Below are positions 1 to 12,744 of a stretch of DNA of 64,000 bases, piece after piece. Origin of the DNA: Edaphochlamys debaryana (Eukaryota; Chlorophyta; Chlorophyceae; Chlamydomonadales); the NCBI GenBank assembly GCA_016858145.1, contig JAEHOE010000073.1, positions 496,001 to 560,000 on the forward strand, written 5' to 3'. The translations under genes were made by a program, and so were the position numbers. Within the stretch, counting starts at the first letter, position 1; the number at the start of each line of letters is the position of its first letter. The notes beneath the pieces were generated by a model that saw nothing but the letters and a program-made list of their open reading frames with translations, searched no databases and was not told where the DNA came from.

Positions 1-2679
1 GCACCGCCTCGGGCACCCTCGTGGTCTTCGACCAGAGGTCCCAGCGCCTGGCCTTTGTCGACCTGGACCGAGCGGGGGCGGCGTCAGCGGCAGCGTCAAC
101 GGTCTTCGGCGCAGCGGAGGCGGCAACCGCTGGCCGCGTGGTCCAGGACGGGGTGGAGTGTGTGGACGTGCCGCCGCCGCCGCCGCCGCCTGCGGCGTCG
201 CAGGCGGAGGGCGGGGCCGCCGCGGCCGACGGCGACGAGGCTGTGCAGGCGGAGGCTCATTCTCCGGAAGGGGCTCGGGCTGAGGCCGCATGCGCCCTGC
301 AGGCGAGTCCTGGTTGGTGCTGGTGATGCATCGGGCGCCCGGTCCCTCTATTTGCCAACACTGCCTTGTGAGGAGCACCTAGCTTCCCGTGCCGCTTTCC
401 ATTCCTAATTCACTCACGCGCCCGCCTCGCCTGCTTTGTTGGCCCCAGGTCTTGGCGGCTGCTGGGGGGACGCTGGTGGTCACGGGGCACCCGGACGGCC
501 GAGTGCTGGTGAGTGAGGGTTCCGGACTTCCGGTGGACGAGTGAGCTAGCTTGATTGTCTGGGAGTGAGGGTCCGCGAGACCCCTTGCCGTACGTGGTTA
601 AGCACGTGTGAGATCGTTGTCGAAGCCTCTAAACTACCCAAAATAGCGATACGAATCGTTGCACAGACCTGTAACCAACAAAAGCGCCCGTCGCCCGTCG
701 TCCTCACAGGTCTGGGACACGCGCCTCCGTCATGCCCTTGGCGAGCTGCCCCGGCCGCCGGGCTGCGGCCGCTACGCCGTGACCGCCCTGGGCGCGGACG
801 GGGGCGTGGTGGCGGCGGCCTACGGAGGCGGCGGCGCCGACTCCGAGGTCCTGGTCTGGGACCTGGGGCCGGCTGCCGCCGGCCCTAGAACCAGCACGGC
901 CGTAGGCGAAGCGCGGGAAGAGAAGGAGGCGCCCGCCAGGCTGGAGAGCTCGGAGCTGCTTGCGCTCATCAAGCCCTCCCTCGCAACATGTGAGCTAGCG
1001 TGGGGTGTACGGTACCTGACGGGCAGACTAGCCTCACGAGGATTGGCCTCACGGGTTGTACATCGCGCTCCCGTCGTCGGGCGCTGTGCACATGGATTAC
1101 CACACGAGCTGAGGGCCCCTCCGCGCGTCGCCTGCCTCGCCCCCCCACCGTCCATCATCACCCTCGCTTAAGCCGCATCCTTAACTCCTTACCCACTCCC
1201 TGCCCCCTCGCTCCCCAACCTGCAGCGGTGCGCTGTGTGGCGGTGTCGGCTCGGCACGGCGTGGTGGCGCTGCGGGCTGCGGACGGCGTGGAGCTGCGGG
1301 CGGCACGGGGCGGGCAGTTCCTCGAGGGCTTCGCGGACAGGTGCGGAGGGTGCAGCAGAGACCGCGGGGTGTGCGCGTGCGGGCCATGCGCTTCCCCGAG
1401 GGCCCCGCTGCTGCATGCGGCTTGGGGCATCGCACACTCGCGCACCATTTGCCACCCTTTGTGTAGAGTCGCCCCCGCGGGACGCCTTTGCGACCCTCCT
1501 CCGCTTCCAAAACCTCATCACCCAACCCTGACCCACATCCGTCGAACCCCGCCCCGTAGGCGCAACACCACACTCCTGTCCTGCGGCTCTGTGCTGTTCG
1601 TGGCCTCCTCCTCGCCTTCATTCCTGGGCAACACCTTCCTGGACTTCGAGATCGAGGTCGCCGCGGTAGACCTGGCAGGCCTGGCGGCCGCCGCCGCGGC
1701 GGCGGCGGCGGGAGAGGGCGGCAGCGGCGGCGGTGACGGCGGGGTGGCGGGCGATGGAGGAAGCGCTGCTGAGCGGACGCGGCCTGCGGTGATCTGCAGG
1801 ACGGTGAGGAGATGGGAAAGGGGCTTTGGGGTGGCTTGCGACCCGGGCCACACCTGCGGTTGTCCTCCGGCACAGCTCCCGCCTTGGTTTCGCCTTCGAC
1901 CAGCATGCCTTCAACTTGCCCCGCCCCGCCCACGCACGCCCTCGCGCTTTCATGGCCCCCTGCAGAAGAGCCCGACGCTCCGCTACGACCTGCGCGGCGG
2001 CCCGCTGTCTTCCTTCGCCTGGGACGGCCCCATGCAGGCCGCTGCCAGCGGCGGCCTCCTGCTGCTGCGCTGCCTGCAGTTCCCGCTGCCCTCGGCCGCG
2101 GGCGGCCTGGCCTGGCCGGGCTTCTTCTCCTTCCGCATGGCCGACCTGACGGCGGGGCTCCATCTGGGTCGGGCCGATGTGGGTCGGGCACCGGCGGCGA
2201 CGCGTGGCAGCGGCAGCGGCAGCGACGGGGGCAGCGCGCCGGGGCCGGCGGAGACGGCGAGAAGGGCGGAGGCGGTGGCGGATGCAGCCGCCGCCGCAGA
2301 GGCGCATGTGGGTCGGGGGCAGCGGAGCGATGTGGCCGACCGCATTGGGCACGGTGACGCCCCGGCTCGGCAGCTGGCGGCCCAGCCAGGCGAAAACGCT
2401 GCGGAGCCTCCGGCGGGGCCGCTAGAGACGGCGGCGCCGCCAGCCGCCCTGCCGCCGCCGCCCTCCGTCCGCATCCTGTCGCCCGAGGTGCTCTGCTCAG
2501 ACGGTCTGGGCCCTGCCGGGACGACAGCGCTGCAGCAGGCAAGCGGGGACGAGGTACAGGGAGCGGGCGGCGGGTGGGGCGCGTGCGGCGTGAGCTCCCA
2601 GCTGCTGACCACGCCCCGCCATCTAGTGATGCTGGGGTCGGCGGGGGGCGTGTGGGCCCTGCGGATCCCGCACACGTGA
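1..2679 (+). CDS. WD40-repeat-like protein, C-terminal part (5' end outside window)
   Basis: Six exons can be joined with consistent phase: 1-242 or 1-302 (donor ambiguous), 449-508, 710-989, 1226-1340, 1560-1803 and 1966-2679 (stop TGA). Acceptors end in AG and the other donors are GTGAGT, GTGAGC, GTGCGG and GTGAGG. About 570 residues are visible. Short beta-propeller signatures are present: TLVVFDQRSQ, then GHPDGRVLVWDTR running across the 508/710 junction, then EVLVWDLG. This is the GH...WD pattern of WD40 blades. Later parts carry Ala/Gly/Pro-rich linkers, some of them encoded by GCG/GGC microsatellite. The end of the protein (LLTTPRHLVMLGSAGGVWALRIPH) again looks like a blade. WD40 propellers are protein-binding scaffolds; which complex this one serves cannot be told. 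The family call rests on weak motifs, but the exon structure is well supported. Confidence 0.6.
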
Positions 2680-4018
2680 GCGTTGCGCGAAGGAGCCCCC
2701 CCTGCGACACAGCGACAGTAGTTATGTACCGGTATCAGTGGCTGGCAGGAGTTTCAACTATTGGCAAACGGAGGCTGGATGCCTCGTGAGATGCAGGTGA
2801 TCGCGTGCCTCTGCCTCAGGGCTTTTATGGGGGCATGCCTGCAAGACCTGAGGCCCATTGGCTCCGGCTACTCTACCTCGCGTGGCGTTCCTAATAACGC
2901 GCTGGCTGCCGAATGAGCAGAACTTGATGCGTGGGGCCCCGCAAAAGTAACATTGGCGGCTGTTGGCGGTGCTCGGCTGCGCAGAAACGCCACACGGGGG
3001 CGGAGGGCGGGGTGAAGGACGGAGTGGGGGCAGGGGTAGGTGGCGGGGAGGAAAGTTGAGCGGCCTCTTGAACGACTCACGCCCATGTCTCTCGTTGGGT
3101 CTGTCAGTTTGCCTATCCGCTTTGCCCCCGCGCGGGTCACCCGGCGGCCCGCGCTCGGCCAGAAGGGTGATCAGTGCGTCTGGACCCACTCTTCTCGGCG
3201 GACGCCGGTCGAGGAACTTAACCGTCCGACTTTCTCTGTGACTCGGGCTTCAGCGCGCCATATCCTGAGACTCGGGGGCTTCGCAGGACCGTGGCTATCA
3301 AGGGGCTGGACGGCGTAAACCTCGGGCGTAAACCGCGACCGCTCACTTGCTTCGCCTCGACAGCCCTGTGGCGCTACATGCCATTACCCATCCTCTAATC
3401 AAACCCAGAGTGCAAAAGTACAGTCTGCAAAGCTCGAGGGGGAAAAACGTTGCTTGCCAAAACGACCCGAGCGAGTACAGTAATTGGCAAAGGGCGTGGT
3501 TGGCTCCCAGGTCCCTGGCTGTCCCACTCGACCTGCTTCACACACCCTGACTCTTACGCACAACTAAACACGAACCTGACCGTACTTGAGACGTAGCCCA
3601 GCCAAGTCTGACCGAGCCCTCGCGGTCCCTTCTCAACCTGTTGTCGTCGAGCCTCACACAGTCCTCATAAGCTCTTTGCTCTGTGCTTGCTTAAGCATCT
3701 GACTTTGCCACACAAAGTACCACGCAAGCGGTCGGTCCGAACCCACGAAGGGCCGGCAGTACCTGGTTTTCTCTCAACGACTGACTCGAGGACTTACAAG
3801 TAGCGTAAGACCAACGTGGCTCAATAAGCGAGCGGGCAGTACTGCGACACCGCGCGGACCATGCACCTCGGCGGGGCCCGCCGTGCCCGCCGGCTGGTCG
3901 CAAGGAGCCGAGCAGAGCAGGGCTAGAAAAACAACTGTATGTATGGAATCGCTTGATGTCAGGAGCTCGCTTGCTCTTCAGTCGGCGCCTCGTGCGGGTG
4001 CACTAATGCCGCCGGTAG
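2680..4018. other. Intergenic region and upstream flank of glycoprotein copy 1
   Basis: No coding exon could be supported. The right part (about 3560-3900) resembles the upstream flank of copy 2 (about 18545-18930) in several blocks, for example an AACCTGTTGT(C/G)G(T/C)CGAGCCT block and a CCTGGTTTT(C/T)TCTCAAC block. It is therefore probably duplicated promoter and 5' UTR DNA. No TGTAA poly(A) signal was seen behind the WD40-like gene. Confidence 0.5.
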
Positions 4019-6320
4019 GTGCCATCCTCGGCCCGGCGAGGCCTCGGGGCAAGGCTCAGACCGCCTAGCGCTGGGTGTCTACACGGGCGGCCCTCTGCGG
4101 GACCGTCACGGTTGTGGGCCCGCCTACTTGTCGTGGCGCTAGCTGCGCTGGTCGTCCCACATGTCGCCCAGGCTCAGACGTGCAACTCCGTCATCGCGGG
4201 TGCGCGGGAAGGTGGCTCGAGGGGGCAATTCTACAGGGGGGCCCGGTTAGAGCCTTGGAAAGAGAGCCTTGGGGGGAGCTGGTCATGTAGGCAGGGGTAA
4301 TTGGTAGCTAGGGCAGGGGCACGCCGTGGCCCAGCCAGCGGCCGTCCTTCCCACACATCCACGTCCCATCCACCCCCGCCAAGCCCCCGCACGGCCGCAG
4401 ACCCCCGTTCATTCCTGCGCGGCTTGCTCAACCTCACCCGTCCTCCCACCCTGCACACAGAGTGCTCTGTGGAGACTATTGTGTACGGCATGTCCACCCT
4501 CACGACGCCCGTCAGCGCCCTTGCTTCCTCCTCCTCCGGAAACCTCAATGGGGCGCCGATACTCCCCGTGGGCTCGAACTGCACGAACGGTGAACCAACG
4601 CTTCCTGCCCAGCAAGCGAGCATGTGGTACACGGTGAGCGGCAACCCATAGCTCGATTGCAGGTCTGGGGTGGCGTAGCAAGCGGGATCAAGGTACTGGG
4701 GGGCATGAGGGCATGAGGGCATGTCGACTCCTGCCCAGCAAGCGAGCATGTGGTACACGGTGAGGGACACGCGATGGCATGTATAGCTGGGCGCTGGAAC
4801 AGAGACCGGGTTGGGGGCACGGGGGACGGCCCAGGTAGGGTGTGCGTGAGCACGTTGGAGAGAGGAAGCCCCCGCGGCCCTCCTCCCTCCCTCCTCCCTC
4901 CTGGTACAGAGGACGTGATTCAAATACATCTTGGGAACGCCCCGACCCTCCTATAACTGCTCCTTTCCCTCTGGCAGGGCAACAGCGGCGTGACGACCGC
5001 CAACATCACCGTGTACTTCACCGCCTCGCTATACGTGAAGCAGGTGCGTCGGGTTTGGCAGTTGGGCAGCTTCACGGCGGCTGGGCAGGAAGGACAGGCG
5101 TGTGTACGGCACCGGTTGGTTGACGGTTCAGGACCGCTTATGGCATCGCATCAGGCAAAGCAGCTGGCCTCACGGGGTGCTCTTTGAGGGCAGGCGCACG
5201 GTACTGGTGGATGGCACATCAGGACCGCCGCAGCATGGTAATGCCTTACGGTATTGGCCAAGCGCTGACGACTGGCCTCCCGCACGCGCCCCTCCGTCAC
5301 CCGGCAGGTCGGCGTCTATGTTGTGTACAAGGGCAGCGCCAAGTCAAACATTGCAGGTACTGGAAGCCTGCCCGCGCCATCACCGCCATGCATGCATATG
5401 AGGGCTTCCTCATAGGGTTCAAAGCAACCCTACGCCAGATGCATGCAGCCATGCCGGCAGGTCATGCCATGTCGGGCCCCCGCTTGTGGGCACGGCCATT
5501 CGTAGCCTGCTAGCAAGCTTGTGTCCCCGTGTCCCTACCTTCTCCCTACCCTATCGGTACAGCCGCCCTCCCTGTTCCTGCTCACAGGAAGCCTGACGCT
5601 CATCACTACCTCCAACACGCAACTCGGCACCTCGTGCGCAAGCGACCCCGCCACGGCATGCGGCCCCAGCACTCCAGCCTACTGGTACGAGACAGGCAGA
5701 GTTTCTGTGGATGGCCGGGGCGCCGCCCCCACAGGGACGCGACCCATACATACACCTCGACCTGTACCGCTGTGCTGCGATGCCGTAGCAGTTAGCTCTC
5801 GCTAGACTGTCTGCCTCAGGTGTACCTGCAACTCCCCTACCCGTGTCGGCGCCCCATCCCTTTCCCTACCGCTGTCGCCTGCTTCAGGTACACCTGCAAT
5901 TTGACCACGCTGAACCTCGTGAACGGCATGATATTCACTGTGCAGGTGCGTGCTGCGAGGCTGGGGATTGCCTGCAATTACGCATGCGAGGCAGCGGGGA
6001 GCGCAGGCCAGCAGCAGTCGTGGGTCATGACCCGACTTCTGCCTGGGGCTCAAAGGGAGAGCGCTGTGATTCGTGCACTTCATACATGGCGTTACTTCCT
6101 GTACGCCTCAACGCACCAGTAACTCCACGCTTCCTGCTTAACCACAATATGTTTGCTGCTTCGCCGCGTGTGCTCCAGGACAATGGTTACAAGGTGAGCC
6201 AAACGATTGCGGAGGATGAATGGGGCGGGCAAAGGGGAGTCCGGCTGGGACCGTTCTCGCATATACCCTCCTTGTATCGTCCTGTAAGCTTCCGCCCCCG
6301 CCTTCTAGGTCTTTGATGCT

Positions 6321-9300
6321 GTACGGGCGGTTGGATATCGGGCACTCCTGCCGCCGCCGCCCTGGCCTCCCCCGGCGCCGCCACCACTGCCTCCGACGCC
6401 ACCTGACCCACCACCGCCGCCTTCCCCGAGCCCGCCACCCAGCCCCAACCCTCCGGCACCCTCACCTCCTCCTAGCGCAATACCCCCGAGCCCACCGCCA
6501 CCCTCACCACCTCCAAGCCCGCCGTCGCCCCGCCCCCTTCCCCCCTTGCCACCCTCACCACCGCCTAGCCCTTTCCCGCCAAGCCCTCCGCCACCGTCTC
6601 CGCCGCCCAGCCCGGTCCCCCCGAGCCCACCACCACCCTCGCCGCCTCCCAGCCCGGCGCCCCCAAGCCCTCCGCCTCCTTCCCCACCTCCAAGCCCATT
6701 CCCGCCAAGCCCTCCTCCTCCTTCCCCGCCTCCGAGCCCCGTACCGCCAAGCCCCCTGCCCCCGTCACCACCACCTAGCCCGTTCCCGCCAAGCCCTCCG
6801 CCACCGTCTCCGCCGCCCAGCCCGGTCCCCGCGAGCCCACCACCACCCTCGCCGCCTCCCAGCCCGGCGCCCCCAAGCCCTCCGCCTCCTTCCCCACCCC
6901 CAAGCCCGTTCCCGCCAAGCCCTCCTCCTCCTTCCCCGCCTCCCAGCCCCGTGCCGCCAAGCCCCCTGCCCCCGTCACCGCCACCTAGCCCGTTCCCGCC
7001 AAGCCCATTACCACCAAGCCCAGACCCTCCAAGACCAGATCCCCCTTCTCCACCTCCAAGCCCCCGTCCCCCGAGCCCTCCTCCGCCTTCGCCTCCACCC
7101 AGCCCGCTGCCTCCAAGCCCGGAGCCACCCAGCCCGGATCCTCCAAGCCCCTTTCCGCCCTCTCCACCACCTAGCCCGCTACCACCGAGCCCGGAGCCTC
7201 CAAGTCCCGAACCGCCCAGCCCCCTTCCCCCTTCTCCACCACCTAGCCCGATACCGCCCAGACCTCCGCCACCGTCACCCCCTCCCAGTCCGGAGCCCCC
7301 AAGTCCTCCACCCCCGAGCCCCGTACCGCCAAGCCCCCTGCCCCCGTCACCACCACCTAGCCCGGCTCCACCTAGCCCATCACCACCAAGCCCAGACCCT
7401 CCAAGCCCAGATCCCCCTTCTCCACCTCCAAGCCCCCTTCCTCCGAGCCCTCCTACCTCCGCCTTCGCCTCCACCCAGCCCGCTGCCTCCAAGCCCGGAG
7501 CCACCCAGCCCGGATCCTCCAAGCCCCTTTCCGCCCTCCCCACCGCCCAGCCCGCCACCACCGAGCCCGGAGCCTCCAAACCCAGAGCCTCCCAGCCCGC
7601 TGCCGCCGTCACCTCCCCCGAGCCCGGAGCCCCCAAGCCCCTTGCCACCGAGCCCGGCGCCTCCCAGTCCTCCTCCCCCGTCACCTCCTTCTAGCCCCCT
7701 GCCTCCCAGTCCGGAACCACCAAGCCCGGAACCTCCCAGCCCGCTGCCACCCTCGCCACCGCCGAGCCCGCGTCCTCCTAGCCCCTTCCCGCCAAGTCCC
7801 GAACCTCCTAGCCCTCTTCCTCCGTCCCCTCCTCCGAGCCCGGACCCTCCAAGCCCGCTTCCGCCGAGCCCGGAGCCTCCAAGTCCACTGCCACCCTCCC
7901 CGCCACCGAGCCCGGAGCCCCCAAGCCCCTTGCCACCGAGCCCGGAGCTTCCTAGCCCGCTGCCCCCGTCGCCTCCTCCTAGTCCTCTGCCTCCCAGCCC
8001 AGAGCCGCCAAGCCCGGAGCCTCCCAGCCCGCCGCCCCCCTCCCCGCCACCAAGCCCGCTGCCGCCGAGCCCTCCCCCACCAAGTCCTGAACCTCCTAGC
8101 CCTCTGCCACCGTCGCCCCCTCCGAGCCCGGAGCCCCCAAGCCCCCTGCCTCCGAGCCCGGACCCGCCAAGCCCGCTGCCACCCTCCCCACCGCCCAGCC
8201 CGCTCCCGCCGAGCCCTGAACCTCCCAGCCCTGAACCTCCTAGCCCACTGCCCCCGTCACCCCCTCCGAGCCCGGAGCCCCCAAGCCCCCTGCCTCCAAG
8301 CCCGGAGCCGCCAAGCCCGCCGCCACCCTCCCCACCGCCCAGCCCAGAGCCTCCAAGTCCGGAGCCTCCCAGCCCTGAACCTCCTAGTCCACTGCCCCCG
8401 TCGCCACCTCCTAGTCCGCTGCCGCCGAGCCCGGAGCCTCCAAGCCCGGAGCCGCCAAGCCCGGCGCCACCCTCTCCACCACCAAGCCCGCTACCGCCGA
8501 GCCCGGAGCCTCCCAGCCCTGAACCTCCTAGCCCGCTGCCCCCGTCGCCTCCTCCGAGCCCGGAGCCCCCAAGCCCCCTGCCGCCGAGCCCGGAGCCCCC
8601 GAGCCCGCTGCCACCCTCCCCACCGCCGAGCCCTCTGCCGCCGAGCCCAGAGCCTCCCAGCCCTGAACCTCCTAGCCCGCTGCCCCCATCGCCTCCCCCA
8701 AGCCCGGAGCCCCCAAGCCCCCTACCTCGGAGCCCGGAGCCTCCCAGCCCACCACCACCCTCTCCGCCACCAAGCCCTCAGCCGCCAAGCCCGGAACCTC
8801 CAAGCCCGGAGCCGCCCAGCCCGCTGCCACCCTCTCCGCCGCCCAGCCCGCTGCCGCCGAGCCCGGAGCCTCCCAGCCCGGAGCCTCCTAGCCCGCTGCC
8901 GCCGTCGCCTCCTCCAAGCCCGGAGCCCCCGAGCCCGCCGCCACCCTCCCCACCGCCCAGCCCAGAGCCTCCAAGTCCGGAGCCTCCCAGCCCTGAACCT
9001 CCTAGTCCACTGCCCCCGTCGCCACCTCCTAGTCCGCTGCCGCCGAGCCCGGAGCCTCCAAGCCCGGAGCCGCCAAGCCCGGCGCCACCCTCTCCACCAC
9101 CAAGCCCGCTGCCCCCGAGCCCGGAGCCTCCCAGCCCTGAACCTCCTAGCCCGCTGCCCCCGTCGCCACCTCCTAGTCCGCTGCCGCCGAGCCCGGAGCC
9201 TCCAAGCCCGGAGCCGCCAAGCCCGGCGCCACCCTCTCCACCACCAAGCCCGCTGCCCCCGAGCCCGGAGCCTCCCAGCCCTGAACCTCCTAGCCCGCTG

Positions 9301-12190
9301 CCCCCGTCCCCGCCACCCAGCCCGGAGCCCCCAAGCCCCCTGCCGCCGAGCCCGGAGCCCCCGAGCCCGCTGCCACCCTCCCCACCGCCGAGTCCTCTGC
9401 CGCCGAGCCCAGAGCCTCCCAGCCCTGAACCTCCCAGCCCGCTGCCCCCATTGCCACCCCCAAGCCCGGAGCCCCCAAGCCCCCTACCTCCGAGCCCGGA
9501 GCCTCCCAGCCCACCACCACCCTCTCCGCCACCAAGCCCTCAGCCGCCAAGCCCGGAACCTCCAAGCCCGGAGCCGCCCAGCCCGCTGCCACCCTCTCCG
9601 CCGCCCAGCCCGCTGCCGCCGAGCCCGGAGCCTCCCAGCCCTGAACCTCCTAGCCCGCTGCCTCCGTCCCCTCCTCCCAGCCCACTTCCCCCAAGCCCCT
9701 TGCCACCGAGCCCGGAGCCACCCAGTCCCCTTCCCCCGTCACCTCCTCCAAGCCCACTGCCGCCAAGTCCCTTCCCCCCCTCTCCGCCCCCTAGCCCGGG
9801 GCCTCCAAGCCCCCTGCCGCCTAGCCCTGATCCGCCGAGCCCGCTGCCGCCCTCTCCGCCACCAAGCCCGGAGCCTCCTAGCCCCCTTCCACCGAGCCCC
9901 GAGCCTCCGAGCCCGGTCCCTCCATCCCCGGCGCCTAGCCCGGTACCCCCTAAACCCGAGCCGCCGAGCCCACTGCCGCCGAGCCCTGCTCCACCAAGCC
10001 CCTTACCGCCCAGGCCCAAACCCCCCAGCCCCGAGCCACCCAGCCCCAGCCCGCCCTCCCCCCCGCCAAGCCCAGAGCCCCCAAGCCCCCATCCGCCGAT
10101 CCCGGAACCCCCGAGCCCAGGCCCGCCGTCGCCTGCCCCTAGCCCAGAGCCGCCAAGCCCGGTTCCTCCGAGTCCCGCACCCCCAAGTCCCGAGCCGCCT
10201 AGCCCTGTACCGCCTAGCCCGCTGCCACCAAGCCCCGAGCCGCCAAGCCCCACCCCTCCGTCGCCGCCACCCAGCCCGCAACCACCGATCCCGGAGCCGC
10301 CAAGCCCGCTGCCACCGAGCCCAAAGCCGCCCAGGCCCACCCCTCCGTCGCTGCCCCCGAGCCCCCACCCGCCAAGCCCAGAGCCGCCAAGCCCACTGCC
10401 TCCATCTGCCCCTCCCAGTCCGCAGCCCCCCAGCCCCGCTCCCCCTAGCCCAGAGCCACCGAGCCCTGTCCCGCCTTCGCCTCCTGGCAGCCCGCTCCCG
10501 CCCAGCCCGGAGCCCCCCAGTCCGCTGCCGCCGAGTCCCGAGCCCCCTAGCCCGGTGCCACCTTCCCCGCCACCTACTCCCGAACCTCCAAGCCCCACTC
10601 CTCCAAGCCCAGAGCCGCCAAGCCCGGGGCCGCCCGCTCCTCCTTCCAGTCCTCAACCTCCCAACCCGGAGCCCCCAAGCCCCCTACCGCCCACACCAGA
10701 GCCGCCAAGCCCGGTCCCGCCTTCGCCTCCCCCCAGCCCCCAGCCCCCCGCGCCTCCTCCCAACATGAACCCGCGGCCCCCTCCCTCACCGCCACTGCCT
10801 CCAAGCCCAGACCCGCCCAGCCCCCCGCCATCGCCTCCGCCCCCCTCCCCACGGCCCAGACCCGGCCCCCTCGCCTCCGCCTCCCTCTCCTCGCCCGCCG
10901 AGCCCGTCGCCTCCTTCACCTCAGCCCAGCCCTCTCCCTCCATCCCCCTCTCCTCCCCCAAGTCCCCAACCGCCAAGCCCGGCCCCGCCCTCTCCTGCCC
11001 CAAGCCCCCAACCGCCCGCTCCTCCTCCCAACCTAAACCCACGGCCCCCGCCTTCGCCTCCGTCACCTCCCAGCCCTCCGCCCCCTTCCCCTCCGCCCCG
11101 CCCCGAGCCACCCAGTCCCCTCCCTCCTTCTCCTGCGCCCAGCCCCCAGCCGCCAAGCCCGCTCCCTCCGTCACCCCCTCCTAGTCCAGGGCCGCCGGCC
11201 CCGCCCCCGCCAAGCCCTGGGCCGCCCAGCCCGGCCCCGCCCTCCCCGCCGCCCAGTCCCGGCCCTCCCGCACCTCCACCCAACCTGCTGCCACGGCCTC
11301 CGCCCTCCCCTCCATCCCCGCCATCTCCAGCCCCCCCGTCTCCACCACCCAGCCCCAATCCACCCTCGCCGTCTCCTCCTCTCGTCCCCAATCCGCCCAG
11401 TCCAGAGCCGCCCTCGCCCCAGCCCAGTCCTGTGCCGCCGTCTCCATCTCCTCCCAGCCCGGAGCCACCAAGCCCCGAGCCGTTTCCGCCCCCAAGCTCC
11501 GTTCCACCCTCGCCGGCTCCGCCCCCTAGCCCCCAGCCACCCTCGCCGGCACCGCCCCAGCCCCGGCCTAGCCCTGAGCCGCCGTCTCCATCTCCTCCCA
11601 GCCCCGAGCCACCAAGCCCGGAGCCTCCCTTGCCCCCTCCAAGACCGCTCCCCCTGTCGCCCTCCCCACCACCGAGCCCGGCACCTCCCAGCCCCAGCCC
11701 GCCCACTCCCCCGCCAAGCCCGCTGCCGCCCTCGCCACCTCCGGATGTGCGGCCTCGGCCCCCGCCCGCCCTCCCCTCCCTCGCCACCTACCCCCTTGCC
11801 CCCCTCACCGCCACCCAGCCCTATACCTCATTCTCCTGCTCCTCCGCCCAGCCCCCAACCGCCAAGCCCGGTCCCGCCCTCTCCTCCCCCCAGCCCCCAT
11901 CCTCCCGCTCCGCCTTCTAACCTGAACCCGAGGCCCCCGCCTTCGCCTCCGTCACCTCCCAGCCCGCGGCCTCCGTCGCCTCCGCCCAGCCCGCCACCTC
12001 CTTCACCACCACCACCCCCGCCCAGCCCCAGCCCCCCCAGCCCGGCCCCACCCAGCCCACCTCCTCCCGACCCGCCCCCGCCAAGTCCGGAGCCGCCCAG
12101 CCCTGCACCTCCCGCTGTCCCGCCCAGCCCCGCCTCCCGCCCGCCCCGCCGGCCGCCCTCGCCGCCCTCTCCACCACTTCCGCCCCTCCC
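6321..12190 (+). repeat. PPSPX-coding rod repeat of copy 1 (about 5.9 kb)
   Basis: Almost uninterrupted coding of SPPPSPxPPSP units, where x is E, L, F, V, A, D, Q, G, T or S. SP and PPSP motifs are the hydroxyproline O-glycosylation context of algal and plant wall glycoproteins. Higher-order blocks recur: the stretch at about 8395-8530 returns at about 8998-9145, and a part of it at 9170-9300. Three phase changes (near 7450, 10868 and 11765) move the PPSP reading from frame 0 to 1 to 2 and back to 0, counting frame as position modulo 3. Confidence 0.9.
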
Positions 12191-12700
12191 GCCCATTGTC
12201 CTCCCGGCCATAGGCGTCCCTCCGGAGTACATCGCCCCAAGTGGCACGCCGGCCCAGGGCACCCTCACCGTCACACAAGACGTGGAGCTGCCAGCGACAC
12301 TTGTGGATGACTGCACGGGCGCGTGCCTGGCGGGACTGTTCCCTGACGCCGAGAGCGTGGTGGTTACAGGGTCAACGGTCAAGGTGCCCGTGGAGGTGAC
12401 GACTGCCGTACAGGCCACGGCGGTGCTGACGTCGAACCTGGGAGATCTGGTGACCGTCGAGGTGGGTGCAAGATCTGCCGCCGGAGTGTCCTGCGCTTTA
12501 GGGCACCCAAATTTCGGCGCGCTGTGTTTGCGGCCGTACCAGGCGTGCTGCTAGCTGCCAGCCAGGGCCACCGCCCCAAGCTCTTGCACACGGCTCCCAT
12601 CACCCAGCCACCTCGCTCCGCAACCTCTGACGCCCCAGGTCGGTTGCACGCCCGAGTTCGTTTCCGCCTTCGAACATGAGCTGGCGTCACGAGCGAACGT

Positions 12701-12744
12701 ATCAGCTGACGTCAGCTTCAACATCAGCTGACGTCAGCTTCAAC
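12701..12744 (+). repeat. 22-bp tandem duplication breaking exon 9 of copy 1
   Basis: The unit starting ATCAGCTGACGTCAG occurs twice, at 12701-12722 and 12723-12744. Because 22 is not a multiple of 3, reading in phase from the exon 8 junction hits TGA directly after SADVSFNIS. Copy 2 has a single equivalent at about 26703-26730. The only in-frame rescue seen would be use of the AG at 12704-12705 as splice acceptor, which would drop the first 67 nt of the exon. Confidence 0.9.

Noticed and set aside
1181..2710. 509-codon minus-strand frame over the WD40 exons
   Set aside because: Antisense shadow; it crosses the introns of the plus-strand gene and has no recognisable domain.
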